64,000 nucleotides of DNA, from assembly GCF_023016155.1 (NCBI RefSeq), contig NZ_JALKBG010000003.1:1-64000 (forward strand), given 5' to 3'. Below, piece after piece: positions 46,643 through 55,165 of the stretch. The stretch's first letter is position 1. Every line of letters starts with the position of its first letter. The notes below the pieces were generated by a model that did not search any database, was not told the origin of the DNA, and saw only the letters and a list, made by a program, of their open reading frames with translations. A program made the translations under genes and the position numbers. Origin of the DNA: Aliiroseovarius sp. F20344. GTDB lineage: Bacteria > Pseudomonadota > Alphaproteobacteria > Rhodobacterales > Rhodobacteraceae.

Positions 46643-47334
46643 GGGTCAGTTCCTTTCGCAAGCAGGATCATCGAGAAATAAGGGGCCTTTTCAGGCGCTT
46701 CGGACAGGGGCAACACGACCTCTTCCGGCAGGCTGGCGCGCTCCACATAAGTGGCTTTCGTCGTCAAGCCGAGGTCTTCTATGACTGCGCGGATTTTGGG
46801 CAGGTGGCGGCCCACTTTCATAATCGCCACCGACTCTGCGCCTTCGATACGCGACCGAAGTTCAGCCTCGTCCAGCGGGCCGGGCAGTACAGTCAGGCGT
46901 TCATTGCGGGCAACCAAGGGCTTTTTCGCCCGCGCAGCCACCGTGGTGATCGACGTCACGCCCGGGATAATTTCGCACTCAAACCGGTTCGAGAGGCGGG
47001 CAAACAGATACATGAACGAGCCATAGAAGAACGGGTCGCCTTCGCACAGGACAACCACATCGTCGCCAGCGGCCAGACGTTCGGCAATTGCAACAGCACC
47101 GGCGTCATAGGCGGCCTGCGCAGGCGCTCGTTCGATGCTCATCGGGATGGGGATACGGATCTCGTCGACGTCATCACAGATTAGATCAGCTGCAATCGCA
47201 CGGGCAAAGCTATCGCCCTTCTCGAGCGTCGGATAGGCGATGACCCTCGCTGCTGCGATCAGGCGCGCGGCCTTCAGCGTCATCAGCTCGGGGTCTCCCG
47301 GGCCAAGGCCGATCCCGTAAAGGGTTCCGTTCAT
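46633..47334 (-). CDS. cobI: Precorrin-2 C20-methyltransferase
   Basis: CobI methylates precorrin-2 at C20. The 233-residue protein starts MNGTLYGIGLGPGDPELMTLKA (ATG 47334, inside the cobL stop, ATGA overlap); upstream in-frame codons to 47466 would lie within cobL. Other marks are VIAYPTLEKGDSFARAI, VLCEGDPFFYGSFMYLFARL and IIPGVTSITTVAARA. It overlaps cbiG-cobJ by ten bases. Confidence 0.95.
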   Translation of the reverse strand: MNGTLYGIGLGPGDPELMTLKAARLIAAARVIAYPTLEKGDSFARAIAADLICDDVDEIRIPIPMSIERAPAQAAYDAGAVAIAERLAAGDDVVVLCEGDPFFYGSFMYLFARLSNRFECEIIPGVTSITTVAARAKKPLVARNERLTVLPGPLDEAELRSRIEGAESVAIMKVGRHLPKIRAVIEDLGLTTKATYVERASLPEEVVLPLSEAPEKAPYFSMILLAKGTDPWL

Positions 47335-48530
47335 CTTTTGATCAGGCTCCATTGGGTGACGGGACGCAGCGGTTTCCAACCAGACATCGATCCCAGCTCT
47401 TCGGCGCGTTCCACAGACAGTTTCACCAGCTGCCCGCCGTGCTTCTTGTGCAGCGTGGTCAGGCACATTTCGCTTTCAATGGTGACTGCGTTGGCAACCA
47501 ACCGACCCAGAGGGCGCAGGGCAGCCCATGCGGCATCGAAGGTTTCTTCAGTCAAGCCACCGCCAATGAACACAGCGTCCGGGGCGTCCAACCCCTCAAG
47601 CGCGGCGGGGACCATGCCGTCGACAAGCTCCAGTCGCGGCACGCCCAGCGCCAGTGCGTTTGCAGCGGCCATAGCGCGGCGTTCAGGCTTCGGTTCAATC
47701 CCGATGGCGCGGGCATAGCGTGCCCCGCGCATCCACTCGACCGCGACCGAGCCACATCCGGTTCCGATATCCCACAGCAAAGCGCCGCGCATGGGCATCA
47801 GCTTTGCCAGAGTGATCGCGCGGACCTCTTGCTTGGTCATGGTGCCGTCGGATTGGAACAGCTTGTCCGCCAATCCCGGCACGCGGGGCAGAAGGGCGGC
47901 GTCTGGGGCGGCAACACAGTCGACGGCCAGCGTGTTGAATTCTGGCACCTCGTGGTCCCAGCTTTCCGCCAACCCATCAAACCGCGCTTCCTTGTCGCCG
48001 CCCATATGGGCCAGCACGGTCATGCGAGATTTGCCAAAACCGCGTTCCGTCAGGAAAGCGGCGATCTGGCCGGGGGTTTCGGACCCCGTTGTCAGCACCA
48101 GAAGCCGCGCATCAGGTTGGATGAACGCAATCATCTGCTCGACCGGGCGGCCATGCACCGTCAGGGTTTCCAGATCCGCCATCGACCAGCCCATGCGAGC
48201 GGCAGCGAGTTGGAACGCGCCGACCTGCGGGTGATAAACAATCTCAGTCGGGTTCAGATGCCGTCCGATTTTCGCCCCGACCGAGAACCACAATGGATCG
48301 CCTGTTGCCAGAACCGCCACGCGCTTCCCACGCCGGGCATCGAGCTCGGCAATCAAACTGTCGAATGGTGAAGGCCACGCCAGCCGCTCGGCCTGCGTAT
48401 CCAGCATATCGTGATGACGCTTACCACCCACGATGACCTCGGCCGCATCCAGAACCGCGCGAGTCGCCGGGGCCAGCCCGTCCACACCATCTTCACCGAT
48501 GCCGATGATATGCAGCCATGGTTGGGTCAT
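47331..48530 (-). CDS. cobL: Precorrin-6Y C5,15-methyltransferase (decarboxylating)
   Basis: CobL is the fused CbiE-CbiT enzyme that methylates C5 and C15 and decarboxylates the C12 acetate. The 399-residue product begins at ATG 48530 (MTQPWLHIIGIGEDGVDGL) within the cobH stop region. Residues 1-200 form the tetrapyrrole methylase (CbiE) with VIVGGKRHHD and VLATGDPLWFSVG; about 215-399 is CbiT, a SAM fold with LLWDIGTGCGSVAVEWMR. Overlaps of four bases on both sides place it firmly in the operon. Confidence 0.95.
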   Translation of the reverse strand: MTQPWLHIIGIGEDGVDGLAPATRAVLDAAEVIVGGKRHHDMLDTQAERLAWPSPFDSLIAELDARRGKRVAVLATGDPLWFSVGAKIGRHLNPTEIVYHPQVGAFQLAAARMGWSMADLETLTVHGRPVEQMIAFIQPDARLLVLTTGSETPGQIAAFLTERGFGKSRMTVLAHMGGDKEARFDGLAESWDHEVPEFNTLAVDCVAAPDAALLPRVPGLADKLFQSDGTMTKQEVRAITLAKLMPMRGALLWDIGTGCGSVAVEWMRGARYARAIGIEPKPERRAMAAANALALGVPRLELVDGMVPAALEGLDAPDAVFIGGGLTEETFDAAWAALRPLGRLVANAVTIESEMCLTTLHKKHGGQLVKLSVERAEELGSMSGWKPLRPVTQWSLIKR

Positions 48531-49183
48531 GCGTTTTCCTCCGGCAAACCCGCCGCCAGCGCGTTCACTGCGGCCGAGGCAATGGCCGAGCCGCCGCGCC
48601 GTCCGCGCAGGGCAACGAATTCGCAGCCGCGTGGATTGTTTGCCAGTTCCGCTTTGCTTTCGGCAGCCCCCACGAAGCCCACAGGGAAGCCAAGGATCAC
48701 GGCGGGTTTCGGCCCGCCTGCGTCGATCAGCTCTAACAGGTGGAAGAGCGCGGTGGGGGCGTTGCCGACGGCGACAACTGCACCTTCCAACCTGTCCGCC
48801 CATAGCTCGACCGCAGCGGCAGAGCGCGTGTTGCCGATCTCTTTCGCCAGCTGGGGCGTGCGCGGGTCGTTCAGGGTGACGATCACTTCGTTCTCGGCGG
48901 GCAGGTAGCGACGGATGATGCCAGCGCCGACCATTTCGCAGTCACAAAACACGGGTGCGCCGGATTTGAGCGCGGCATGTCCGACCTCATAAGCATTAGC
49001 CGAAAACGCCAAACGATCCGCAACCTCGACCATACCGCAGGCGTGGATCACGCGCGTCGCCAAGGCCGCCATCCCACCCGGAAAGCGCTCCAACCGGGCT
49101 TCGCGGCGCAGGGTCGCGAAGCTTTCGGCATAGATCGCCATTGGGTCACGTTCGTAGCGCAAGGGGGGGCGGCCCGTGCTCAT
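48527..49183 (-). CDS. cobH: Precorrin-8X methylmutase
   Basis: CobH moves the C11 methyl group to C12 to make hydrogenobyrinic acid. The 218-residue protein has the catalytic His at residue 47 in ATRVIHACGMVE, the CDCEMVGAGI segment, NDPRTPQLAKEIGNTRSAAA and the active-site loop GNAPTALFHLLEL, then ILGFPVGFVGAAESK. It overlaps cbiX upstream and cobL downstream by four bases. Confidence 0.96.
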   Translation of the reverse strand: MSTGRPPLRYERDPMAIYAESFATLRREARLERFPGGMAALATRVIHACGMVEVADRLAFSANAYEVGHAALKSGAPVFCDCEMVGAGIIRRYLPAENEVIVTLNDPRTPQLAKEIGNTRSAAAVELWADRLEGAVVAVGNAPTALFHLLELIDAGGPKPAVILGFPVGFVGAAESKAELANNPRGCEFVALRGRRGGSAIASAAVNALAAGLPEENA

Positions 49184-50430
49184 TTCGAACGTGCCGATTC
49201 TGGGCCGTGCGGGTGTTTCGCATGGGGGTATTCGGCGTGCACGTGGTCATGATCATGCCCGTGATGATGGTGATGCCCGTGATCGTGTGAATGATCATGG
49301 TCGTGGTGGTGGTCATGATCGTGGTGATCATGATCGTGGTGATGGTGGTGATGCCCCATATGCAAGCGGCATTCGCCGGTGCAGAAGGTGTCACACAGTT
49401 TGCAATCCGCCACGTTCGAGCCGGGCGCCGATGCCCCCTGCCCTTCGACGTGGTGGTGGTGGCTTTCCTGAATGGCGCCAACTTCAGCTTCAAAGCCCAA
49501 AACCTCGACGCGGTATTTGCACATCACACAGGTGGGCGGTGGGACGTCTGCAAAGGCCGGGTGCTTCTCGCGATCCTCGACCGAGATCGTTTTCTCTTCT
49601 CCACCATCCATGGCCAGAACCTGCGTACGATAGCCACAGGTGCCGCAGTTCGGCGGGCGCACATCGCCCAGCTGCTCGGTCACACGCTCGGCGAAGGTTT
49701 CCAACACTTTCGGGTGATCGTTCAGATAGCCAGCTTTGACGAAATGGATGTCAGGGTTTTCGGCGGCAACCTTGTCGGTGAAGCCATAAATCCGGTCGAT
49801 CAGGATGCCCGAGAACAGGAAGTACGGGAAGACGATGACGCGCTTGTACCCCAGCTTGGTCACGTGGTTCAGGCAAGGCTCAACCAGCGGGAAGGTCACG
49901 CCGGAATAGCCCACTTCCAACCAACCAAAGCCCATGCCTTCCTGCAAAAGGCGCGCCACCTTTGCGACGTTGCCGTTGGCGTCGGGGTCCGAGGCACCAC
50001 GGCCAATGACCACAAGGCAGGTTTCTTCCAAGGGCACTTCCCCCTTTTCGGAATTCGCCGCTTCGACGGCTTCCTGAATGCGCGCACCCGCGGCCGCGAT
50101 CATCTTGGGGTCTACGCCCAATTCGCGGCCATAGGTCACGTCGATTCCATGCTTTTCAGCGTAGGAGTTCAGAACCGTCGGGATGTCGTTCTTGGTGTGC
50201 ATCGCGGCAAACAGCATACCCGGCACGGCCAGAATGCGGTCACAGCCTGCTTCGCGCAGACGGTCCAAGCCGTCGCGGATCACCGGGTTAGCAAATTCCA
50301 GATAGCCGTAATCGGTCATCCAGTCGTCCGGGAAGTAAGCCGGGAGTTTTTCAGCTAGGACTGCGAACTGATCCACAGCGTCCTGGCTGCGCGAGCCGTG
50401 CCCGCAAATCATCACACCAATTTTCGACAT
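49180..50430 (-). CDS. cbiX: CbiX-type cobalt chelatase with His-rich tail
   Basis: CbiX inserts cobalt into sirohydrochlorin. The 416-residue protein has two CbiX-like domains: 1-125 with H11 (CGHGSRSQD) and H78 (FAAMHTKNDIP), and about 135-255, where these positions are not His (GRGASDPD, FPYFLFSGIL), so only the first looks catalytic. Two repeated modules follow, PPNCGTCGYRTQVL (C262, C265) and PPTCVMCKYRVEVL (C301, C304), then CKLC-n3-CTGEC (343-354) and a tail (358-408) with about 30 His, mostly HD/HH repeats. This tail probably binds cobalt or another metal. AGGAGG lies within the end of the DUF6732 gene. Confidence 0.92.
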   Translation of the reverse strand: MSKIGVMICGHGSRSQDAVDQFAVLAEKLPAYFPDDWMTDYGYLEFANPVIRDGLDRLREAGCDRILAVPGMLFAAMHTKNDIPTVLNSYAEKHGIDVTYGRELGVDPKMIAAAGARIQEAVEAANSEKGEVPLEETCLVVIGRGASDPDANGNVAKVARLLQEGMGFGWLEVGYSGVTFPLVEPCLNHVTKLGYKRVIVFPYFLFSGILIDRIYGFTDKVAAENPDIHFVKAGYLNDHPKVLETFAERVTEQLGDVRPPNCGTCGYRTQVLAMDGGEEKTISVEDREKHPAFADVPPPTCVMCKYRVEVLGFEAEVGAIQESHHHHVEGQGASAPGSNVADCKLCDTFCTGECRLHMGHHHHHHDHDHHDHDHHHDHDHSHDHGHHHHHGHDHDHVHAEYPHAKHPHGPESARSK

Positions 50431-50433
50431 AGA

Positions 50434-50661
50434 TCAGGCCTCCTGCGGCTCTTTGTCAGTCTCGTCCACCTCGGTCTCTTCGACTTTGGCCTCGTCATCT
50501 TTACGGCCTTTCAAAGCCGCCCAAAGTCCAATTCCCGCCGCCAAACCGATCAAGATGATCGCACCGATATGGTCATGTCCTGCGACCTCTCCGATATGGC
50601 TGGGGTGGGCGATGGCCGGGCCGGCCAATAGGCCAAGAAGAACAAGTGCAAGACGGGTCAT
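50434..50661 (-). CDS. DUF6732-like small exported protein
   Basis: The 75-residue protein has a signal peptide (MTRLALVLLGLLAGPAIA), then HPSHIGEVAGHDH, a membrane helix (about 31-52: IGAIILIGLAAGIGLWAAL) and a short acidic tail (DDEAKVEETEVDETDKE). I associate this layout with DUF6732. The four His after the signal cleavage site, and its position as first gene before cbiX, suggest metal binding at the periplasmic face; function is not known. The start at 50661 is chosen over 50715 because of the signal peptide and the AAAGGATG-like ribosome site in the upstream ORF. Confidence 0.7.
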   Translation of the reverse strand: MTRLALVLLGLLAGPAIAHPSHIGEVAGHDHIGAIILIGLAAGIGLWAALKGRKDDEAKVEETEVDETDKEPQEA

Positions 50662-50830
50662 GCGACATCCTTTCACGCAAAATGCGGGCGCAAAGAGGCT
50701 GCCTCTTTTCTTCAACGACGCTGCGTCTGATCCCCTATCTGGGTCGATCGTCGACAGCCAACCTCTCTGGCCCTATGGGCTTCGTTGGGTTTTCTATAGA
50801 AAGCGAGCGGGGTGAGCGCAATGGGAAAGG

Positions 50831-50846
50831 CGGCACCGAAGTGCCG
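50831..50846 (-). terminator. UUCG hairpin, possible terminator
   Basis: On the minus strand CGGCAC-TTCG-GTGCCG is a six-pair stem with a UUCG tetraloop, followed by CCTTTCCC, 30 bases after the DsbD-like gene stop. The tail is not T-rich, so termination is only possible. The rest of the 215-base gap (50662-50876) shows no B12 riboswitch core. Confidence 0.4.
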
Positions 50847-50876
50847 AATGACGACATCTCGTAGATGGAATAGGCT

Positions 50877-51704
50877 TTAGCCGCCCGTGCAGCCGCGAAT
50901 ATCGACACCACGACCAGCCGCCAGCACAGTCAGTCGCACATCCGAGCGATTCAGCAGGAAGGGCTTGCCGGATGTCGGCACCAGTTCGGCAACGGTGGTC
51001 AGCGTTTTACCGGAACGTTCGGTCGACAGAGTGTTCACCCACAGGGACGGATCAGCGGTTTCAACCACCACAACCTCGCCCTGTCCGACGCGCGGCATAT
51101 CGATCCGCGCCGTCAGACGCAATCCATCTGCGATCGGTTCCACCTGACAAGTGGCTCTGCGCAATCCTGCCTCGGACGCCGTATCAGGGCGGGCGCGGAG
51201 CGCGCGTTTGATGGGGCGTGCGGCGCTTTTCATATCAACCGGAAGGGTGACAGATATCCGCGCATCCATCGGCATGCAGATATCTTTGCAGACGCCCAGA
51301 TTGACCTTGCCTTTCAGCTTGATTGGCTGGCCAACCATGTCGGGGGTCAATGTCATCGGCAGTACAAGATCACCGGAATACCCAATGGTTCGCATGCCAG
51401 CGGTGTCAAAGACCTCGGGCACCGGCCAATGGAATGTTACTCCTGCCAGATTACCCGACCCGCGCCAATCTAGACTTGGGGGAATGCCGGCCTCGCCCGG
51501 GCTGCGCCAATAGGTTTTCCACCCATCGGCCAAGCGCACACGCAACGCAGCCATATGTGTGCCTGACGCATCGCGCCACCCCGGCAACACATCAATCTGC
51601 GCCACATCCTCAAGCGATACGGGCGCGCCGGATTGGGCAACTGCTGGAGTCGCCAAGGCCATCACACTTAGGCAGGCAGAAAGAAAGGCATTCTTGAGCT
51701 TCAT
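50877..51704 (-). CDS. DsbD alpha-like periplasmic protein
   Basis: A 275-residue protein with a signal peptide (MKLKNAFLSACLSVMALATPAVA) and a DsbD N-terminal (alpha) domain: residues YWRSPGEAGIPPSLDW, FDTAGMRTIGYSG and the redox segment NLGVCKDICMP. It lacks the membrane beta domain and thioredoxin gamma domain of DsbD, so it may accept electrons from a separate partner such as CcdA. Two further Cys (ATCQVEP, RGCTGG) may form a structural disulfide. The ATG at 51704 gives the signal peptide. Divergent from yqgE. Confidence 0.8.
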   Translation of the reverse strand: MKLKNAFLSACLSVMALATPAVAQSGAPVSLEDVAQIDVLPGWRDASGTHMAALRVRLADGWKTYWRSPGEAGIPPSLDWRGSGNLAGVTFHWPVPEVFDTAGMRTIGYSGDLVLPMTLTPDMVGQPIKLKGKVNLGVCKDICMPMDARISVTLPVDMKSAARPIKRALRARPDTASEAGLRRATCQVEPIADGLRLTARIDMPRVGQGEVVVVETADPSLWVNTLSTERSGKTLTTVAELVPTSGKPFLLNRSDVRLTVLAAGRGVDIRGCTGG

Positions 51705-51807
51705 ACCCAAATACATAGTGAGCAATTCCTGCATGTGAAATCACAAATGCTAGATAAGTTGTGACCAACCCTTGCAAACCACCCCTCGGACCGCTTTTCT
51801 ATTAGGT

Positions 51808-52386
51808 ATGAGCGACATTGATGACAGTGAAATGAACCTGAGCGGAAAGCTGTTGATTGCCATGCCCGGCATGGGGGATCCCAGATTTGAGAAATCCGTT
51901 GTTTTCATGTGTGCCCATTCGCCCGAAGGGGCGATGGGTCTGATCGTGAACAAACCGTCTGAAGATTTGTCCCTTGGGGATGTTCTGTCCCAACTGGAAA
52001 TCGATGCAAGTTCGATCACCAAAGCAGGGAAAATCTTCTTTGGCGGTCCCGTTGAAGGGGGGCGTGGGTTCGTGCTGCATTCCGGCGAATATGACAACGA
52101 CGACTCAACGCTGAAAGTGGATGACGCGTTTTCGATGACGGCAACGCGTGATATTCTTGAGGCCATCGCCCATGGCGAAGGCCCGGAAGAGGCTTTGGCA
52201 GCGCTGGGTTATGCCGGATGGTCACCGGGGCAGATCGAGGATGAGATCCAACAAAACGCGTGGCTGACCTGCGACGCCGAGAAAGCCATCGTGTTCGCTG
52301 CGGATGACAAAAGCAAATGGACCGCTGCTTTGGCAAAACTTGGCATTGATCCGTTGCTTTTGTCTGCAGAAGGCGGAAGTGCCTGA
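51808..52386 (+). CDS. YqgE/AlgH family protein
   Basis: The YqgE/AlgH family (UPF0301) has an unknown biochemical role; AlgH was named for a link to alginate regulation. The protein (192 residues from ATG 51808) has the family N terminus MNLSGKLLIAMPGMGDPRFEKSVVFMC (first part from 51832) and HSPEGAMGLIVNKPS, then the FFGGPVEGGRGFVLHS stretch. Starts at 51808 or 51832 are both possible. It is divergent from the DsbD-like gene, an arrangement I recognise from Rhodobacterales. Confidence 0.87.
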   Translation: MSDIDDSEMNLSGKLLIAMPGMGDPRFEKSVVFMCAHSPEGAMGLIVNKPSEDLSLGDVLSQLEIDASSITKAGKIFFGGPVEGGRGFVLHSGEYDNDDSTLKVDDAFSMTATRDILEAIAHGEGPEEALAALGYAGWSPGQIEDEIQQNAWLTCDAEKAIVFAADDKSKWTAALAKLGIDPLLLSAEGGSA

Positions 52387-52392
52387 ACTGGA

Positions 52393-53349
52393 TCAGTTCC
52401 GTGGGGCTGCGGCCCGGCGCAAGCGATCATTAATGGCACGTCCCAACCCATGATCCGGGATAGGCGACACCGCAATCGGTGCATCGCCTTCGGCATCCAT
52501 CTTGTGCAGATAGCCAAACAGATTTGCGGCAGCCTCGACCAAATCACCGGACGGCGACAGGTTCAAATCAGCCTCGACGTCTCCGAAACCGAGCATTCGT
52601 TCGTTGGTAAGTGCCTCAGAGGCATTCAGCCGCATGCGCGCATTGGGGGCATAATGTGACGTCAACTGCCCCGGCGCGGTAATGGATGCATCTTCGCCCC
52701 GCACGACAAGCGCTTGGCCTGTCGCGGCCTCCAACGCCTCGACCGGCAAGCCGCCGGGGCGCAACAGAGTGGGTGCTGGATCGAAGCCTACAATTGTGCT
52801 TTCAACGCCAACACCGCAGGGGCCGCCATCCAAAACCGCCTCGATCCGCCCGGATAGCCCGTCCAGCACGTGTTGCGCGGTCGAGGGGCTGATCCGACCC
52901 GATGGATTTGCGGAAGGCGCAGCGACCGGAACACCAACTGCCGTCAAAAGTTCGTGTGCCAAGGGATGTTCAGGCACACGAATCGCAACCGTAGGCAACC
53001 CCGCCGAGACAAGCGCCGACAATGGTCCGTTTGGCTTCAAAGGTATTACAAGCGTCAAAGGGCCGGGCCAAAAGGCCATGGCCAGATCCCGCGCCTTACC
53101 TTCCAGAACCGCATAATCTGACACCGCTACGATAGACGGCACGTGTACAATTAGCGGATTGAAATGCGGGCGCCCCTTTGCGTCGAATATACGCGCGACG
53201 GCTGTATCATTGGTGGCGTCCGCGCCTAGCCCGTAAACGGTCTCGGTCGGGAAGGACACCAAGGCGCCCGCACGCAGCAATTCCGCCGCCCGCGCCACAC
53301 CAGCTGCGTCCGCCTTCAGATGCTCGGTTTTCAACTCGCGCTGTGCCAT
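52393..53349 (-). CDS. L-threonylcarbamoyladenylate synthase
   Basis: The enzyme makes threonylcarbamoyl-AMP for the t6A modification of tRNAs that read ANN codons. The 318-residue protein is the long Sua5/YwlC type: a YrdC domain (about 12-200) with LVSFPTETVYGLGADA, KGRPHFNPLIVHV and PSANPSGRISPSTAQHVLDGL, then a linker and the C-terminal Sua5 domain (about 225-310) starting at GQLTSHYAPNARMRL. It overlaps nothing; its stop is six bases from the convergent yqgE stop. Confidence 0.93.
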   Translation of the reverse strand: MAQRELKTEHLKADAAGVARAAELLRAGALVSFPTETVYGLGADATNDTAVARIFDAKGRPHFNPLIVHVPSIVAVSDYAVLEGKARDLAMAFWPGPLTLVIPLKPNGPLSALVSAGLPTVAIRVPEHPLAHELLTAVGVPVAAPSANPSGRISPSTAQHVLDGLSGRIEAVLDGGPCGVGVESTIVGFDPAPTLLRPGGLPVEALEAATGQALVVRGEDASITAPGQLTSHYAPNARMRLNASEALTNERMLGFGDVEADLNLSPSGDLVEAAANLFGYLHKMDAEGDAPIAVSPIPDHGLGRAINDRLRRAAAPRN

Positions 53350-53443
53350 GACGCTGCGTTTTCCTTTGCCGCCTTACTGACCTTCGGTAAGGGATCATCA
53401 TTGACCAGTTAACGGGCCAAAGCCCAGAAGCCAAGGATCGAAC

Positions 53444-55165
53444 ATGACCTACCGCGCAACAACCGAAGACTTCCAGTTCCTGTTCGACCATATCATCGGC
53501 TATGACGACCTTCCCAACACCGACCGCTTTTCCGAAGCCACAGGCGATGTTGCCATGGCTGTTTTGACCGAAGCGGGTAAGATGTGTGAAGACAAGCTGG
53601 CCCCATCGCACCGCGATGGCGATTTGACGCCAGCCGTTCTGGAAAACGGCATTGTGCGCACGTCGCCGGGTTTCGCAGACAGCTACGCCGCGATTGCCGA
53701 GGGTGGCTGGGTCGGCATGGCCGCAGACCCGGAATATGGCGGCATGGGCCTGCCGCTGACGCTGCAGACCGCCGTAAACGACATGATGTCGGCTGCAAAT
53801 CTATCTTTGCAGCTTTGCCCGTTGATGAGCCAAGGCCAGATCGAAGCGCTGGAGCATCATGCCTCGGACGAGATCAAAGAACTCTATCTGCCCAAGCTGA
53901 TTTCTGGCGAATGGGCGGGCACGATGAACCTGACCGAGGCGCAGGCCGGGTCCGATGTGGGCGCACTAACCTCGAAAGCCGAAGATAATGGCGACGGCAC
54001 ATATGCGGTGACTGGCCAGAAGATTTTCATCAGTTGGGGTGACAACGACATCACCGAAAATGTCTGCCATCTTGTGCTGGCCCGTCTGCCTGATGGCGCA
54101 CCCGGCACGAAGGGCATCTCGCTCTTCCTTGTGCCCAAGCTGATCCCAGATGCGGACGGCAATCCGGGCGAAAAGAACGACCTGCGCGTTGTCAGCCTGG
54201 AACACAAAATGGGCCTACATGGCAGCCCGACGGCGGTAATGTCATTCGAAGGCGCAAAGGGCTGGATGATCGGCGAGCCACACAAGGGCATGGCCGCAAT
54301 GTTTACCATGATGAACAACGCCCGTCTGGGTGTAGGAGTTCAAGGGCTGGGCGCTGGTGAGGGCGCGTATCAAAAAGCACTGACTTATGCGCTGGAGCGC
54401 AAGCAGGGCCGCACACCTCTGGGTGATAAGGGCACTGGCATGATCATCGATTTTGCCGATGTGCGCCGGATGCTGACCCAGATGCGCTGCGAGCTGTTCG
54501 CCACGCGCGCGATGTCCCTGTCGCTTGCGAAGGCGATCGACATGGCCACAGCGACTGGTGACGACGCCTGGAAAGCCCGCGCGGCACTTCTGACGCCCAT
54601 CGTAAAAGCCTATGGGACTGAAACCGGTATTCTGGTCAGCCATCTGGGCGTGCAGGTCCATGGTGGCATGGGCTTCATCGAAGAAACAGGTGCCGCGCAA
54701 TACTGCCGCGATGTGCGTGTGACCGCGATTTACGAGGGCACCAACGGCATTCAGGCCATGGACCTTGTAGGCCGCAAGATGATGGATGGGGGCGAGGCTG
54801 CTTTCCGCTTGTTGGAAGAAATCGAAACGCAAGCCGAAGGCGCGCGCGCCATGTTCCCCAACATGTCCGAAGCCGTCTGGTCCGCTGCAGAAGACCTGCG
54901 CGAAACCGTCGAATGGATGGCCGAACAGGACGACATGCAGGATCGCTTTGCTGGTGCCGTTCCCTTCTTGATGGGCTTTGCCCGCGTGCTGGGCGCGCAT
55001 ATGCACCTTAAATCGGCGATCGCAGAAGGTGGCAAAGGCCCCCGCACCGAGCTTGCGCGTTTCCACATTAACCGCCTGCTGCCGGAACACGTGGCGCAAT
55101 TCGCTCAAGCTCGTGCAGGCGCCGCTGGCCTCTATGCGCTCAGCCCGGAAGATCTGGCATCGTGA
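53444..55165 (+). CDS. Acyl-CoA dehydrogenase with C-terminal extension (DmdC-like family)
   Basis: A 573-residue FAD acyl-CoA dehydrogenase of the long bacterial type. It has the short N-terminal extension (YRATTEDFQFLFDHIIGYDDL), the flavin motifs MNLTEAQAGSDVGALTSKA (first part near 165-178) and FISWGDNDI, HKMGLHGSPTAVM, VQVHGGMGFIEETG with the usual C-terminal catalytic region, and a helical C-terminal domain (about 460-573). This architecture is shared by DmdC (methylmercaptopropionyl-CoA dehydrogenase) and by long-chain members; no other dmd genes are here, so the substrate is open. Electrons would go to EtfAB. It overlaps the metallo-hydrolase gene by four bases. Confidence 0.85.
   Translation: MTYRATTEDFQFLFDHIIGYDDLPNTDRFSEATGDVAMAVLTEAGKMCEDKLAPSHRDGDLTPAVLENGIVRTSPGFADSYAAIAEGGWVGMAADPEYGGMGLPLTLQTAVNDMMSAANLSLQLCPLMSQGQIEALEHHASDEIKELYLPKLISGEWAGTMNLTEAQAGSDVGALTSKAEDNGDGTYAVTGQKIFISWGDNDITENVCHLVLARLPDGAPGTKGISLFLVPKLIPDADGNPGEKNDLRVVSLEHKMGLHGSPTAVMSFEGAKGWMIGEPHKGMAAMFTMMNNARLGVGVQGLGAGEGAYQKALTYALERKQGRTPLGDKGTGMIIDFADVRRMLTQMRCELFATRAMSLSLAKAIDMATATGDDAWKARAALLTPIVKAYGTETGILVSHLGVQVHGGMGFIEETGAAQYCRDVRVTAIYEGTNGIQAMDLVGRKMMDGGEAAFRLLEEIETQAEGARAMFPNMSEAVWSAAEDLRETVEWMAEQDDMQDRFAGAVPFLMGFARVLGAHMHLKSAIAEGGKGPRTELARFHINRLLPEHVAQFAQARAGAAGLYALSPEDLAS

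Noticed and set aside
48531-48803. N-terminal extension of CobL by 91 residues
   Set aside because: The added part is Arg-rich, lies wholly inside cobH in another frame, and the family start is at 48530.
49215-49345. Apparent microsatellite or CRISPR-like repeat
   Set aside because: The GTGATGATGGTG-type repetition is explained by His and Asp codons in the tail of CbiX; no spacers or fixed unit.
50662-50876. Cobalamin riboswitch ahead of the cob operon
   Set aside because: I looked for the B12-box GCAACTG and the GGGAA-n-GGTG core on both strands. Neither is present in a valid arrangement; GGGAAAGG next to CGGCACCGAAGTGCCG is only a UUCG hairpin on the other strand.
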